From Aspidiotus rigidus (taxonomy: Eukaryota; Arthropoda; Insecta; Hemiptera; Diaspididae), in contig JAVHKY010000011.1 of the NCBI GenBank assembly GCA_035079385.1, positions 11,116,001 through 11,180,000 on the forward strand: a stretch of 64,000 nt of DNA. Reading direction: 5' to 3'. Shown one piece after another: positions 33,121 through 45,839 of the stretch; positions within the stretch are counted from its first letter, which is position 1; each line of letters starts with the position of its first letter. The notes under the pieces were generated by a model. It saw only the letters and a list, made by a program, of their open reading frames with translations, was not told where the DNA came from and ran no database searches. The position numbers and the translations under genes are program-made.

Positions 33121-36100
33121 GGCGGTACCCGTCAGTTTTGCTTCAGTTTACCCCTGATAAAGCAGGTAACCTGTTAAAACAAAAACATGAAACGTGTTTT
33201 GTTCGCATTTCATCCCGTAAAAGAGGTTTCACCGAGATGTTTGTAAACTTTTGGAATGTTGACCACAGACTCGTTCTCAATAATTTCTCGAAATTTTATC
33301 TGCTGGTTTTCTTTTCATTATCGTGCAGAAATCATCGGCGATTTAATTTCAATCATTATCACCGGCGCACTCTAATACATCGTCCTTGACTCATCGTCTT
33401 CTCTCTTTGCTTCAACAGGTCTCCATCATAACTTTCATGAGATTTTTCACTTGTGTGCAGGATTTTTGCCAAAATTTCTACGTTTTCTTATCTTCCAAAA
33501 CGATTTTATTAGTAATTATGATTTACGCTCACCGCGGGAGTACCCACGAAAAGAAAAAATAATCGAGTAGTTTACACTTTGTTGCTACAGAGAGTCCCAC
33601 GAAGAAAAATTAATAAAAAAAATGAAGTATTTCTTTAGTCATTGAAGCATCTTCTACACGTTTCTTAACGGAGTCTAAGGTAAATGGCAAAGTTGGCAAT
33701 GATTTCGCGAAATTTCTCATAGACGAAACAATTTTTTTTATTTCATCAGCTTTATGTATAGATATCACGCGAATTCCGCATTCGTCCAAGGTACGAGACG
33801 TCGAACAGGATGCGTTATTTACATCACTCCGCCTTACTGAACTAGATTGCGAATGTTCGAGCGCCTATACTTATAATCGATCACCCTATATATAATAGAA
33901 TAGAAAAACATCTCAAGAGTGCGATCCGAACCCATGAATTAACGTCGCACAATCAGTCCGCGCACGCTAATATTTTTACGTATCATCGTACGTTTGCCAG
34001 GAATAATGCCAGAGAGTGAACCCACCCACCATTCTCGCATTCTCAATGTTTTCAATAAAACGCGATCAGCTGTGTTGTCAGCTGTTCGATGTGAACAGGT
34101 ACGATACAGAGGCGAGGGGAAGCATTTCATATGTTCGGTTCATTGTTCCTAGCCAGCATTCGTTTATCTCGAAATCCCTGTGTACTGCTGCTACTACTTT
34201 TTACGAAATTCGCGTGCAAAATAAGAATAATATCCTTGATATGGTCATTCGACCATTTCCTATAAAATCTTCTATCATCAACGCAGGAAACCGGTTCTCT
34301 ACGAAATCGATCACCTCGCTGCTCGGATACCGTACGAGCTCGAAACCACGCAACTGCGTGAAAGTTATACTCGACCATCGCCAACTGCAATCGTAAATCA
34401 TTGAACATTTTGCTACTTATTCGAAGCACACTTTTTTTCTCTTTATTTTGTACTATCATTACAAATTAAGACTTGTCTGGTACAAATTACCTTCCAAATA
34501 AACACATTATCAACAACGATGAATAAAAATGAAAGAAGAGAGAGAGAGAAAAAAAAACACTTCAATGCGCGTTTCTTTCTAACGGCACGTGTTTCTCTTC
34601 GCATTTCATCAGTACAATAGTTTATAAGACAACAAATATTTACAGTACAATAATTACAAATTTGAAGTTGTACAATTTTGGGAAACCTTTTTTACAAACA
34701 TTATAATATTATGAACTATAGTCTATCAATTAAGATGCACAAAACACAAGGAAAAACATTGGTATAAAATTATAATTCTAGATTAAAAAAAAAAAAAATT
34801 ATATTATTATTTTGCTCGTACACGTGATTAAAAAAGGAGAAAAAGAAAAACAAGGAACTACATGAAAGAAAGAAAGAAAGAAAAAAAAAAAAAATTACAC
34901 ATACGTACGTGTAATAGTTAGCTTCTTTAATAATACATCAGATCAATAAATGATATAAAGAGAAAGGCTAACGAACTTTCACACAACAACCGTAAAGACA
35001 CATTTTCAAAGAGAGGTAGTTGATGAAATTAAACGTGGCACTTCACTACGTGTACAAGCTTTGTATTCTACTTCAATGACAATATTTATACCCACCGAAA
35101 TATAATATGTAATCACTTACAACTTGTAATTTGGGCAGTGACACGCTTCGAAGTTTCCAACTGTACCAAAAAAAAAAAAAAAAACAAAAAACAAAACAAA
35201 AACGGATATACGGTTGTCTAGTAATGGTGCGATTCTCCTCTTTTACTTTGTGTCACGACGATCGTTATACTATCAGTATATTATTCGGTAAGACTATTCA
35301 CTGTCGTATGAGGAGCGATGTTCTATTACCAAAATGCCCTCAAGTTAAAATTAGCAGCGGTCAAATACTGTTTTCTATCTTTATACCTATTCCAACGTCA
35401 GTCTTCCTAACGGCTCAAATTATGGTACACTGATATCAATTTGGGTACCAAAATGCCCTTAGCTCGGCACTGAGTTACGGTAACATCTTCCAAGAACCCA
35501 TTTCCCCTCTATCATTCATCACTTAGGCATTTTGGAATATTACTCCTCAATCAGTAGACAAAAATAAATGATAGTTTATTTCATTTGCATTAAATAAAAT
35601 CATAACACTAACTATATAGAGGAGAAATGAAGAGGTCAGAAAGAAATGAAAAAAAAAAAAAAAAAAACTGAATAATCACGCGCGTTGCGAAAAATATTAC
35701 AAAATAAAAAAAAAAAAGGAGAAAGTAATGGTAAAACTAAGAATACGAGAACAACGAAATGGTAAAATCATCACAAAAAGTCAAATTACAATTTTTTTTT
35801 AAATATTATTTTTTTATCTTTAATAATGCAATTCGATAAAAGTTTTTACTCTTACATCATTACACGAGAGTATTAAGTAAAATGTAGTAAAAAAAAAAAG
35901 GAAGGTGTTTTCTTTTTTTCAAAGCAAACTGCACGAGGTCGTCTCTGCAAGTGCGTAGCGATGGAATTCGTTTCGAACGCATTATTTTTAATTTTCCTTT
36001 TCACGATGTCTGCGAACAAAAAAAACAAACAAAAAACGTTGAAGGACGTAAAAATGATATTTGAGAAAAAAAACATACATTGTATTACTATTTTATGTGA

Positions 36101-36539
36101 AGACAATATTTTGTATGTGCCATCATTCCAGCGACCGACCTACGATAAATTTTCGTCTAAATTATCCTTACCAGAATCCATTATTAATGTACGTTTTACA
36201 TTTTGTATTTTTACGACCACTTTTATAATATGTATCTTGTAAACCTACTACGTCAGTCATTGAGCGCGAAAAACGCAATTGTTTTTATTCCGCGAAACGA
36301 AGAAAAACGGAATACAGTGCAAGTGTGCGCCAACATTATGTTAACAATTGAATGGAAGTTCGCACTTAATTTGTTCTCGCGGATAAACAAATTTCAGAGG
36401 TATAATTTGCATGCAAAATTTGTATCTCGATTTCATCTATAGTGCGATTTGAAATAGGTCGGAAATAAGAGTTCCGAAGGTCGATGGTGAGATAAAAATG
36501 GTAGAATACGATAAAATATGAGTAGGGTGAGAAGATTGA
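33121..36539. other. AT-rich stretch with many A/T runs, no recognised gene
   Basis: The stretch 34500-36100 has frequent poly(A) and poly(T) runs and AATAAA phrases, and resembles untranslated sequence. Short frames such as 34016-34396 (plus) and its antisense partner show no domain. A long 3' UTR of an unseen gene is possible but not shown. Confidence 0.35.
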
Positions 36540-38935
36540 AGAAACGAAAATCAGTCTGTCAATCGTAGGGGAATAGGAAAATGTGGGCGAGGTAGGATAG
36601 TAGAACGACTATTCTAATCATAAATGCGGAATAAGACTTCAGAAACTTCCTCCGGTGGAACCATGTTCCCATCTGGATTCCAAGTTTTCAAGGTTACCTG
36701 AGAATTGGGCGGAGTACTTGGTGATTATGTTTTCGGACATCTTAGAAGCGCCTACACATTATATTGAACTGTCACACAAACTCTTCTGCCGATTGCGGAA
36801 GGGGCCATAACCTACTTACGGCCAAATGCACAATGATACTGGCTAGAAGGAGGAAACAGAGCGAATCGATATTAGCCTCTTCAGTATAAGAAGAAACACG
36901 GTGAGCGAACTACAAAGATAGACCAAGAGATGGAAAAAGTTCGACAGGAACGTGGTATTGGCGAAATAAGGCATGAATGGAAAACCGCAGTCATTGAAGC
37001 AGCAGAAGGTGATTGGTTGAACATCAAAGAGAGAAGAAGAAATCGGTACGGATTGTGGATCAAATACTGAACATGATAAAAGGCAGAGACAGATCCAAGA
37101 CTGCTGAAGCGAAGAGTAAAAAACCGGTAACACAGAGATACAGACGGCATGTCGCGCAGCCAATAACAAGTGGTACCGTCTTTTGATTGCAGAAGTGACC
37201 AAACCTACTCATGGCCGAATGCAGAATGGTATCAGCCAAAAGGAAGAAACAGAGTAAATCAACATCAACCCACTCAGGGATAGAGGAAAAGCGACGGAGC
37301 TAACCACAAAGATGGACCAAGAGATGGAGAAAGTCCGAGAGGAAGGAAGTATTAGCGAAATGTGGCATGAATGGAAAAGCGTAGTTAGTGGAGCAGCAGA
37401 AGGCGTCTCGGTTGAATAGCAAAGAGAGAAAAAGAAATCGGTATGGATGTTGGATCAAATACTGAACAGGATAAATAGGCAGAGACAGATCCAGGACCAC
37501 TGTGGCGAAGAGTACAAAATCGCTAACATAGATATACAGAGGGCATATTGAGCAGCCAAAAACAAGTGGTGCGAGGAAGAGTGCCGAAAAATGCAATTGA
37601 TGAAGAATCTGGAAACACAAGAGGATTGCATCAAGGGATAAAATGTCTAATGAAGCACAGCAACAAAGACCGGTTTGCCAATTGTAAGGGAGCAGGAAAA
37701 CGTGGGACAGGTAGGATGGTAGAATGCCTATTCCACTCATAAACGCGGAATATGGTAAAGATAGAAATTTCTTTGGGTGAAAGAACAAACACTGCTTCCA
37801 TCTGGATTCCCCAAGTTTTCAAGGTTATCTGAGAACTGCTCGGAGTGTTTGGTGACTATCGTTTCAGGTAATCTGGAACAAAATATCAGTAGCACCCACA
37901 AATGGTTTTAAACTGTCACACATACCCGTCTGCTGATTTCGAAAGTGACCATGACCTATTTCTGGCCAAATGCAGAATAATACTGACGAAAAGAAGACAA
38001 CAGAGCAAAACCCACTCAAGAGTAGAGGAAAGCGGTGGAGCTGACTACAAAGATGGACCAGGAGAGGAAGGTGGTATTGGCGAAATTTGGCGTGGATGGA
38101 AAATCGCAGTCATTTGAACAGCAGAAAGCGTCTTGGTTAAGAATCAAAGAGAGGGGAAGAAATCGGTATAAATGATGGATCAAAAACTGAACATGATGAA
38201 TAGGCAGAGACAGCTCCAGGACCACTGGAGCGAAGAGTACAAAACCCTTGACAGAGAGATACAGCTGCATGTCGCGCAGCCAAAAACACGCGGTACAAGG
38301 ACAACTCTCGACAAATACAATTGATGGCAGAAGCTGGAAACACACAAGAGAAATGCATCAGGAAATAAAATAGCTGATGATGCAACAGCGAAAAGGAAGA
38401 TCACATCAGAGCAACAAAAAACAGCCTATCAATTGTAGAGGAGCAGGAGAACAATTAGTATAATGCCTATTTCAATCATAAATACGGAATACGACTACTG
38501 GTGAAGATCGAAATTCCTTTGGGTGTGAACTGCAAACCAGTTCCCATCTGGATTCCACGTTTTCAAGGCTACCTGAGAATTGGTCGGAGGGTTTGGTGAC
38601 TATGTTTTAAGTAATCTGGGCGGAAATATCAGGACTACCTAAACTTATAAAACTGTCACATATACCCGTCTGCCGAAAGCAGAAGTGACCATAACCTACT
38701 TATGGACAAATGCAGAATGATATTGGCGAAAAGAAGGAAACAGAACGAATGAACATCAGCCCACTCAAGAATAGAGGAAAAGCGGTGAACCAAGAGATGG
38801 AAAAAGTCCGAGAGGAAGGTGGTATTGGCGAAATATGACATGAATGAGAAAGCGCCGTTATTGGACCTACGGAAGGCGTCTTGGTTGAACAGCAAAGAGA
38901 GAATAAGAAATTTTTATGGATGATGACGGATCAGT
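36540..38935 (+). repeat. tandem array of a LINE-derived segment (four units)
   Basis: The phrase GCCAAATGCAGAATGATACT recurs in variants at about 36822, 37216, 37965 and 38704. The two complete steps are about 745 bases. The first step is only about 394 bases because one unit has an internal deletion. In translation, units contain SDHDLFLAKCRIILTKRR (near 37945), the end of an APE-type LINE endonuclease, and AKNKWCEEECRKMQLM (near 37555), a linker block I associate with RTE-like LINEs. Stops and frameshifts are abundant, so no unit is coding. Confidence 0.75.
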
Positions 38936-39300
38936 CATCAAATTGTGACGTCGCAGACCCGGACTTCATAGCAATGTATATATAATAGGAGGGAACTTGA
39001 AAAAATCTATGACGTCATCTGATTGTGACGTCACAAGGCTGATCTATGAGATCTTCAAACTGTGACGTCACAGGCCCCACCTCTCAAGCTATATATGTGA
39101 CCTGCGATGAGAAGAGGATGCTCATTGCCCACTGACAGAGATACCATTTCTCTCTGATTAGATATAAAATCAGGGAGAAATGGTGTTCCTGCGTCAATGA
39201 GTAATGAGCATCCATTTCTCATCGCAGGTCACATGTGACAGGAGAGGAACTTGAAAACTCATGACGTCATTAGATTGTGACGTCCATGGTGTCTACTGAA
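38936..39300. repeat. TGACGTCA repeat cluster (second locus)
   Basis: Units read CTATGACGTCATCTGATTGT, then GACGTCACAAGGCTGA, with the phrase CTATATATG or TATATAATAGGAGGGAAC between them. These are close to the units at 45.8-46.4 kb. Four perfect TGACGTCA octamers lie in this cluster and one more near 39490. A hairpin element at 39096-39233 splits one unit. Confidence 0.8.
39096..39233. mobile_element. 138-bp hairpin element in the TGACGTCA cluster
   Basis: The outer arms TGTGACCTGCGATGAGAA and complement pair, as do GGATGCTCATT and complement. An inner hairpin is formed by ACCATTTCTC and GAGAAATGGT. The whole block folds on itself and interrupts a repeat unit after CTATATA. The target duplication is unclear. 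Confidence 0.75.
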
Positions 39301-39435
39301 AGGAACTTCTGAAAATACTTGACTTTTACCTGACCTTTTGCAATTGAAGCGAGTCAACAAGCAAGAAAAAGAGAAGTCAAATTGGCTAAAAATGCTGTTT
39401 TTTATTCTTTTAGCTGAGAACCCGCTATCCCTTTT

Positions 39436-39630
39436 GTTGGGGGTACTTTCAGGAAATTGTCGTCCGCGAGCGCGGGCGGTCCAAGATTGATGACGTCACG
39501 GAGAGGGTGGGGGGGAGGAGCTTGGAAAAATGTTGTTGGGAGTACTTTCAGCAAATTTTCGTGTCTGCGAGCGTGAGCGCAGGCGCGTGCGATCCCAGGT
39601 TGACACGAAGTCACGGGGGAATTACACCTT
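39436..39630 (+). repeat. 98-bp tandem duplication
   Basis: GTTGGGGGTACTTTCAGG at 39436 recurs as GTTGGGAGTACTTTCAGC 98 bases later. Each copy continues with GCGAGCG-rich sequence, and a diverged TGACGTCACGG or GAAGTCACGG follows. There are only two copies. Confidence 0.7.
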
Positions 39631-41770
39631 GCTTCGTCACAAAGTTGACCTACGACATCAAAAAACTGTGAGTTGGAAACAGAGCATCAAATTCACTGTG
39701 GAAAAGGGCAATAAGACCATCAGCTATTGGACCTCACACTTACAACGGAGAACAACAAAATAGCCGGCACCATCATCCCAAACGACTCGCTTCACCACCC
39801 CATGCACAAATTCGCGGCGATTCGGAACTACTGCTACCGAGCAATTTTGGTCCTGAACAACAGATCGTAGTAGCCAATGGCTACTCTAGCTAGAGACGTG
39901 GTTAAGAATGTCTTCGAGAAAGTACGAACAAAGAAGGAAATGCAAGACAGCACAGAGAGGGGGTGGGCATCCACAACAACCCACTCATGATGAAGAGAAT
40001 AAACAACGACCAGACAGAGGAGAAGGACTAAAACAAAGGAGAAGGAGGCACAAGACACGTAACAGTAAAAAACTTTTTGTCGTGACTCACAAATTATAAT
40101 GTCAAATAGAACACACATACAACACGAAAATTTTAGTTAAAAGAAAAAGAATTTAAAATAAATTTGAAAATAAACAGAGAAGTAGTCAAAGTAGGGTTCC
40201 TTTGTATCAATATGGCTCGTACACTTGAGGATTCTATTATTCTTATTGAAAAGGACTAAATAGACAAAATGCTATAAGTCCATCAAGACGGAAAGAGAGG
40301 AAAGGAGAGGGTGGACTGTAAATCGACTACAGATCGATCAACGTAACAAACGAGTGAAAATGGAATCGACAACTGATTCAAAGCTTACATCGAGCGAGAT
40401 TTTTGCCCGACCAGCCTCTATTTTTAGCGCACTAAATATAGAGGTTCATTCCAGCACTCCACGAAGACCAGTTTTTTTTCTGATTTTACTCCAAAAAGAT
40501 CCCTCGAATTTTTTAGACTATAATTTTCCCCTTTTCTCTCTAACAAAAATCCAATTCCAACTTGCACAAACAAGTTTTTCTTCTCTCTTTTTTTTTTAAT
40601 TTTTATTCATGAAAGTGGCCTCAACGGGTCTCAGGAAATTCTGTAACTTTTCTATAAACACTCAAGTTTCCTGACTTTTCCCGGTTTCCCATCAGAAACT
40701 TGTCACCTTGATCATGTCCGCTCCATATCGACCTCAATGTACAATCAATTTTCAGCAATTATTGAGGATTTTCATTCCAATTTACGATAGATTCGCAAAG
40801 TGAACCCAAGTAACTTCCCGAAACACTACAAATCGATTGTTAATCGACGCGACAAAGCAACTGATTCCAAATCGGTCAAAATATTTTCCAAGGGTTTACT
40901 CGAAATCAACGTCGCGCATGAGCTGAAAAGAAGTCGATGTAACGACCTGACACTGTTAGTCAACATACATCGATTTTAACGATATATTTCGACCAAGATT
41001 TGAACGACAGTCAATTTACAGGTGATATTGAGTCGATTTTTGTTCGACGTTGCGTTGTATACAAAACTCAGAATCGAAAGCAAATCGGCTGTCGACAAAT
41101 GGCGCCATTAACGGACAGGGTAGGTGTGAGTTTAATGGAGGCCATTGTCAAGAAGTTAGGCAGGAGTTCTGCGTCAAATATATCCATAAACAGCTACGAA
41201 TGCTATACGCTGATGATACGAGAAAGTTTACCTTTAAAATGAGCCGAGGCATTTTAATGAGGCTAATGATGATTTTACGAGATCAAGATTTTCTATTCGC
41301 AAATCCTGCAGAAACATTTTCATATTATCGTCTCTAATGAGATCATGATTCATTCACTCTTGATTTAACGACGTGAACGACGATAATGTTTGGAGTCGGA
41401 TATCGAGGACAGTCTCTAGCTAGTATCGGAGATTTTTCTTTGCAATTTGGTGATTGCTCCGGCAGGTAGGGGAGTCCTGGAGTCTGGACAAACCAGGATT
41501 TAAGAGGAATTTTTCTGCACTAAAGTTTGTGGAACGTGTACGGAATAGGTGAGACAGTTGAAAATATGGGTCAATGATGCATATGAGACAGCTAACGGTG
41601 ATTTAAATTTTGGAGATAGAGGGTGAGAGTAAGGGAGATATGAGAAAACGTTCGGATGTTGTGAAAATTGATAGAAACAGCAAAATTACTATGCCTTGAT
41701 AACTTGAAATAATTGCAGTTCAGTAGGAAGAAAAATCATCTGTCAAGAGTGAGAGAAAACGACATCAATT
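39631..41770. other. stretch with no recognised gene
   Basis: Only short frames and T-rich or A-rich runs are present. I see no domain or element ends. Confidence 0.4.
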
Positions 41771-41775
41771 CATTT

Positions 41776-42345
41776 AGACACGAGTCACTCTCGCACTCCC
41801 GGAAACAAAGCAATCAATCGAGCTAGAAGCCACCTTCCTTCCTCATGGGTTCGTCATGGCGTCATACTTTTCCATCCGATCTCCAAGCTGGCGAATCCAA
41901 GCCCTCAAATATATTTTTGCCGCAAAGAAAATACCATCATCCCCTTAAGTACCGTCACAACCGCCAGACGGAAGCATATTCACGCACCACATCCTTTCTT
42001 TCAGGGTTACAAGAACAATGGCAGCAAATTCACCTTGGACCACCTCGTTGTACGTCCTTATTACACGTCATGCACCCCAGAGAATTTTTCACCAGAAATA
42101 CACCACTCACCTGCTTCTTTCCCACAAGTATAATTAATCATATTCAAGATTCGAAACATTCGGAACTCTCCCAAACCTTAATTAAAGACTTACAATCGCA
42201 CGTTTATCTCTACGTCGACGTCATTGAAGGCCAAAATTGGCGAGTTATTTCAGAGTTATCTAAAAAACGTCCGCAAATTCATCAATTTTTGCGAAACATA
42301 GGTCCATCATTTGTCTCAGAGGAAATGTTAGAGGTTTGCTCGTGA
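41776..42345 (+). pseudogene. possible RNase H remnant and an unrecognised 166-codon frame
   Basis: At about 41778-41840 one plus-strand frame reads SHSRTPGNKAINRARSHLP, which resembles the last RNase H block of LINEs (H-S-x-T-P-G-N-x-A). In a different frame, 41845-42345 is open for 166 codons from an ATG. I do not recognise that protein; it has no signal peptide or membrane segment and ends EEMLEVCS. The two together may be a frameshifted LINE tail. A phrase shared with 9568-9597 (TTGACAT, ATTTTGGC, ACCCTGT) follows at 42405-42433 and could mark an element end. Confidence 0.3.
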
Positions 42346-42433
42346 TAAAATTGATACCGCATAGATATTGGAAATCGAAAAGATAACTCCAAAAACATTC
42401 ATATTGACATTATTTTGGCACACCCTGTTCGCA

Positions 42434-44439
42434 CAAGGCGATCATTAAAATTTGTAATAATACGAATATGTATATATAAACCGTAAGAATGAATAAACAG
42501 TCTACAAACCTGGCCCGAGTTTACGTACAAACAACATAAATTGTAATTACAATATCTATCTCTCGTCTGAGGTATTTTTTCTTACACGCTCAGCTTGCGA
42601 ATCGTTCTTTCAAGAAGAGAAAAAAGGAAGTACATTTCTCTCAGTAACGAGGAATGATTAGCTGTCTATAATTACGTTCGCGTCTTCGTCGCTTTTTTAG
42701 CAGAATTTATTTCTTCGCAACAAAGAACTCTCAAATTGTATAACAACCGCCATCATTCGCACTCGAACTAAAAATAAAATTTCCTCGATAGGGGACGTGT
42801 GAGGGCGGGAAGTACACGATCCGATCCGCTATATGCAGCTTTCAAATTGTCCTCTCTCGAAGTGATAAACAAACATTGTCTACGATGATTTTTTTTTTTC
42901 TTTTTCCTACTACTGTATTTGTTTTGAGCCTCTCTCTACACTGCAGCAGCGTGGCGTGAATGACAATGGCACCATCGTCGTCGGTTATAAATTTTTTATA
43001 CACACGCGCGTAAAATGCGATATCGTTTGGTGAACTCGAGAGCTAAATCCGATACCGTAATCGAGATCACCTGTTCGTGGCTAACACACAGCCCAAGGAA
43101 GTAGGTATATTATGAGCATTATATTTTTGTGCGCGATTTACCAGCACAGATAATGGCGGAAATCAGGTTTTCTGTCTTCATTTTCCGCGTGATAGATACG
43201 CGAACTCTTTCTCCACCAGATATACAATATAACATCAACAACATTCGAATATACGCACACAACCAGTTTGCTGTTTGCGCATGACACAATTCACCTCATT
43301 CCAGCTCCCTCAGAGCGATGTTATCATCTCTTCTCTCTGTCTCTCGAATATGTACACTCGCGTGAAGCGTGCACAAATTTCTTGTTCTTCGAGATCTTAT
43401 ATACTCCTAATATCTTGAACGTTGACAGTAAACACGTCGATCAAAGGCGAGTTAGAGTGATAAGGAATGTTCTACAGTGATAACAGGCTCAAGAAATCCA
43501 ATGGCAACTCTGTCTTCTAACTTATCATACGAATATAGCATACAATGTAAATTTGAAATCGGAACAATCAAGAGCTTCGCATTTCCTCTTTATCAGCGGC
43601 GATATAATTATCGAAAATATTATTGAGAACAATAGAAGATAACATTTGGTACGTACGCTCCGTCTGGATGTTAAAAACTATTGTGTAATAGGCTCGAAAT
43701 ATGTATCACAATTCACTGTTTTACAGTACGAGTTACCAAAAAATATTGTTTCGAGACACGTGCGTAACAATGAGAGTGGGCTCCCCTCGCATGAAGCACT
43801 GAAGAAAGGAAGAAAACACACTTCAACTACACAATTTTCGAGATACGGGTTCGCGCCTGTTTTTTAAAACCAGACTAATGATTTGTTATTCTTCCATTAT
43901 TGACAATAATTTGAATGCCACACATGTCAACGACTACGAACATCAACAATGGCATGGAAGGGAACAAAACAATATACCAGGTACAGTTGCGAAGCATTCT
44001 CCAGACAAAATAAATTTTTCAGAGTCTATCAGGACTCTCCGACCTTTGGAAGTTATTTAACAGTGAAATTAGATTTCAGAATTTGAAACAATATTTTGGT
44101 ACCGTGGTATTGTTACCGAGATTGGAGATAAATAATGAGGACCCTGGAGTTAGGGAGGAAGTTGGAGAGAATCGGAGATACATAAACAAATAGGAGGACC
44201 TATACGATAGGGAGACGGTTCATGAGTATCAGGGATTTACTTTTTTGAATGCTCAGAATTACCAAATTCAAGACAAAAACTATTCAGAATGTATGAATTT
44301 AAATTTTCCAACCCCTCTCCGAGCTACTGACCTTCTAAGAATTATCAATTTTCCCTCATATCTTTAATTTCCTTAAAAATCTTCCGGAATCCATCACAAT
44401 TTGACTTACATGATTCATAACAAATTTGTTAAACGAGGT
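42434..44439. other. stretch with no recognised gene
   Basis: Short frames such as 43268-43480 and 43646-43867 show no domain. I see no repeats or RNA genes. Confidence 0.4.
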
Positions 44440-44654
44440 AAGGCCTAGTTGCCATCCTCCAACACCCTGTTTATTTTATTTTATTTTTGTATTTTTGTAT
44501 TTTTTTTTCCTTCTAAATTTCTGTAATTTTGTTCTTCTCTTCCTTGTTTTGTAATGTTTCTTTTTTTGTTTTCATCTTTATTTTTTATTTTTTTTTATTT
44601 TTATTTATTTTTTTATTATTTTTACAATAAAGGGTGTATAAAAAAAAAAAAAAA
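44440..44654 (+). mobile_element. probable 3' tail of a retroposed transcript
   Basis: A T-rich low-complexity stretch is followed by AATAAA (44626-44631) and, nine bases later, a run of 15 A (44640-44654). A polyadenylation signal directly followed by a genomic A tract is the mark of a reverse-transcribed polyadenylated RNA. The body upstream was not identified and no flanking duplication was found. Confidence 0.45.
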
Positions 44655-45839
44655 TCATAAGGAAATCCTCATTCCCTAATTCGCTCTGTTCACCCAAACA
44701 AGGCCACTTTTATTTATTGGTTGAGAGAGGATAGATAAGATCCAAGACAAGTGTTAGATATGACTTGAAAATTTTTCTCTTTACGAGGCCATCTTCATTT
44801 ATTGACATGTATTCTTCAAAGTTTCTTGAATCCTAGCCCCGTTCCCTCACCCTAATAATCCAATGTACCGTAACTCTTCTCTTCCTTTTTAATCATCAGT
44901 CGTGACATCAGGGCCCCTACCAATTATGACGTCATCAGCCGTAACCCAAAGCCTGATTTTCAAATTTACGAGATCAATCCACCACCCCTTTCTCATCCTC
45001 GTAATCTATAAGTGGTTTAATATAGGCTTTTATACTGCTGTTTGTTGGGCTTATGTTAGGCCTGGTTTCATGAAGGTTAAAATGGAGACTGTCGGGAGAC
45101 TCACGAGTGGAGTGAGTGATCTCCAGAATAGAAGAGAGTAAGGCAGAGAGAACGTTTAAGTTGATGACGTAACAGACAACCGTCACGGGTACTGATAATG
45201 CCGTCACAGGCAGTTGTCGTGGCTGGTTAGGACGTCACGAGCTGCGCGAGTGAGACCTGTAGACTAGATAGCTCAACTCACAAACGAGTGAACTCACCTG
45301 AGCTAGATAGCTCACCTTATGGTAAACCACACGAGGAACTCCGTGAGAAAAATTCACAAACTAGGCCATGATTTCATTGCAATGCAGGCGTGGCCTCAAA
45401 ATGTAAATGAGGTCATTAATTAGCAGACATAAAACATGATTTTTATTTATATGGCTCTGTCTTTTTCTCTTTTTATCCTCTTTTTCATCACGAAAAAGAT
45501 CTTGCTAATAATCGAGAGATGATTCTCTCCTCTTCTAGTGCCAAAATCATCGAATTCAAAATTTCTGTTCAAACAACATTTTGAATTTGATGAAAGAGAG
45601 ACCGTGATGGACTGCTTCAACCAAGACACCTGATGGTGACGCTAGAAATAATATTGAATTTTTCAACAGGATAGGGGAGGGGGGGGGGGCGTTACGGTAT
45701 TTGAGAAAAAATGACAGGCGCCGTCCACTACCGGCAAAACGTGGGACTTGGAAAAATTTCGACTTCAGAGTTATTATGATACGCGGGGTACTTAGAAAAC
45801 TCACCAAGGGGGACGGGCTCGAAAAAGAAAAAACTGATC
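44655..45839. other. stretch with no recognised gene
   Basis: It contains one isolated ATGACGTCATCAG near 44925 and two copies of CTAGATAGCTCA near 45260 and 45305. No coding domain was recognised. Confidence 0.4.

Noticed and set aside
33900..33960. A possible tRNA on the minus strand (GGTTCGGATCGC resembles a B box)
   Set aside because: No cloverleaf arms, anticodon stem or A box could be found at the right spacing.
34016..34459. Opposing 110-126-codon frames as genes
   Set aside because: Neither strand shows a domain, and they overlap each other almost fully.
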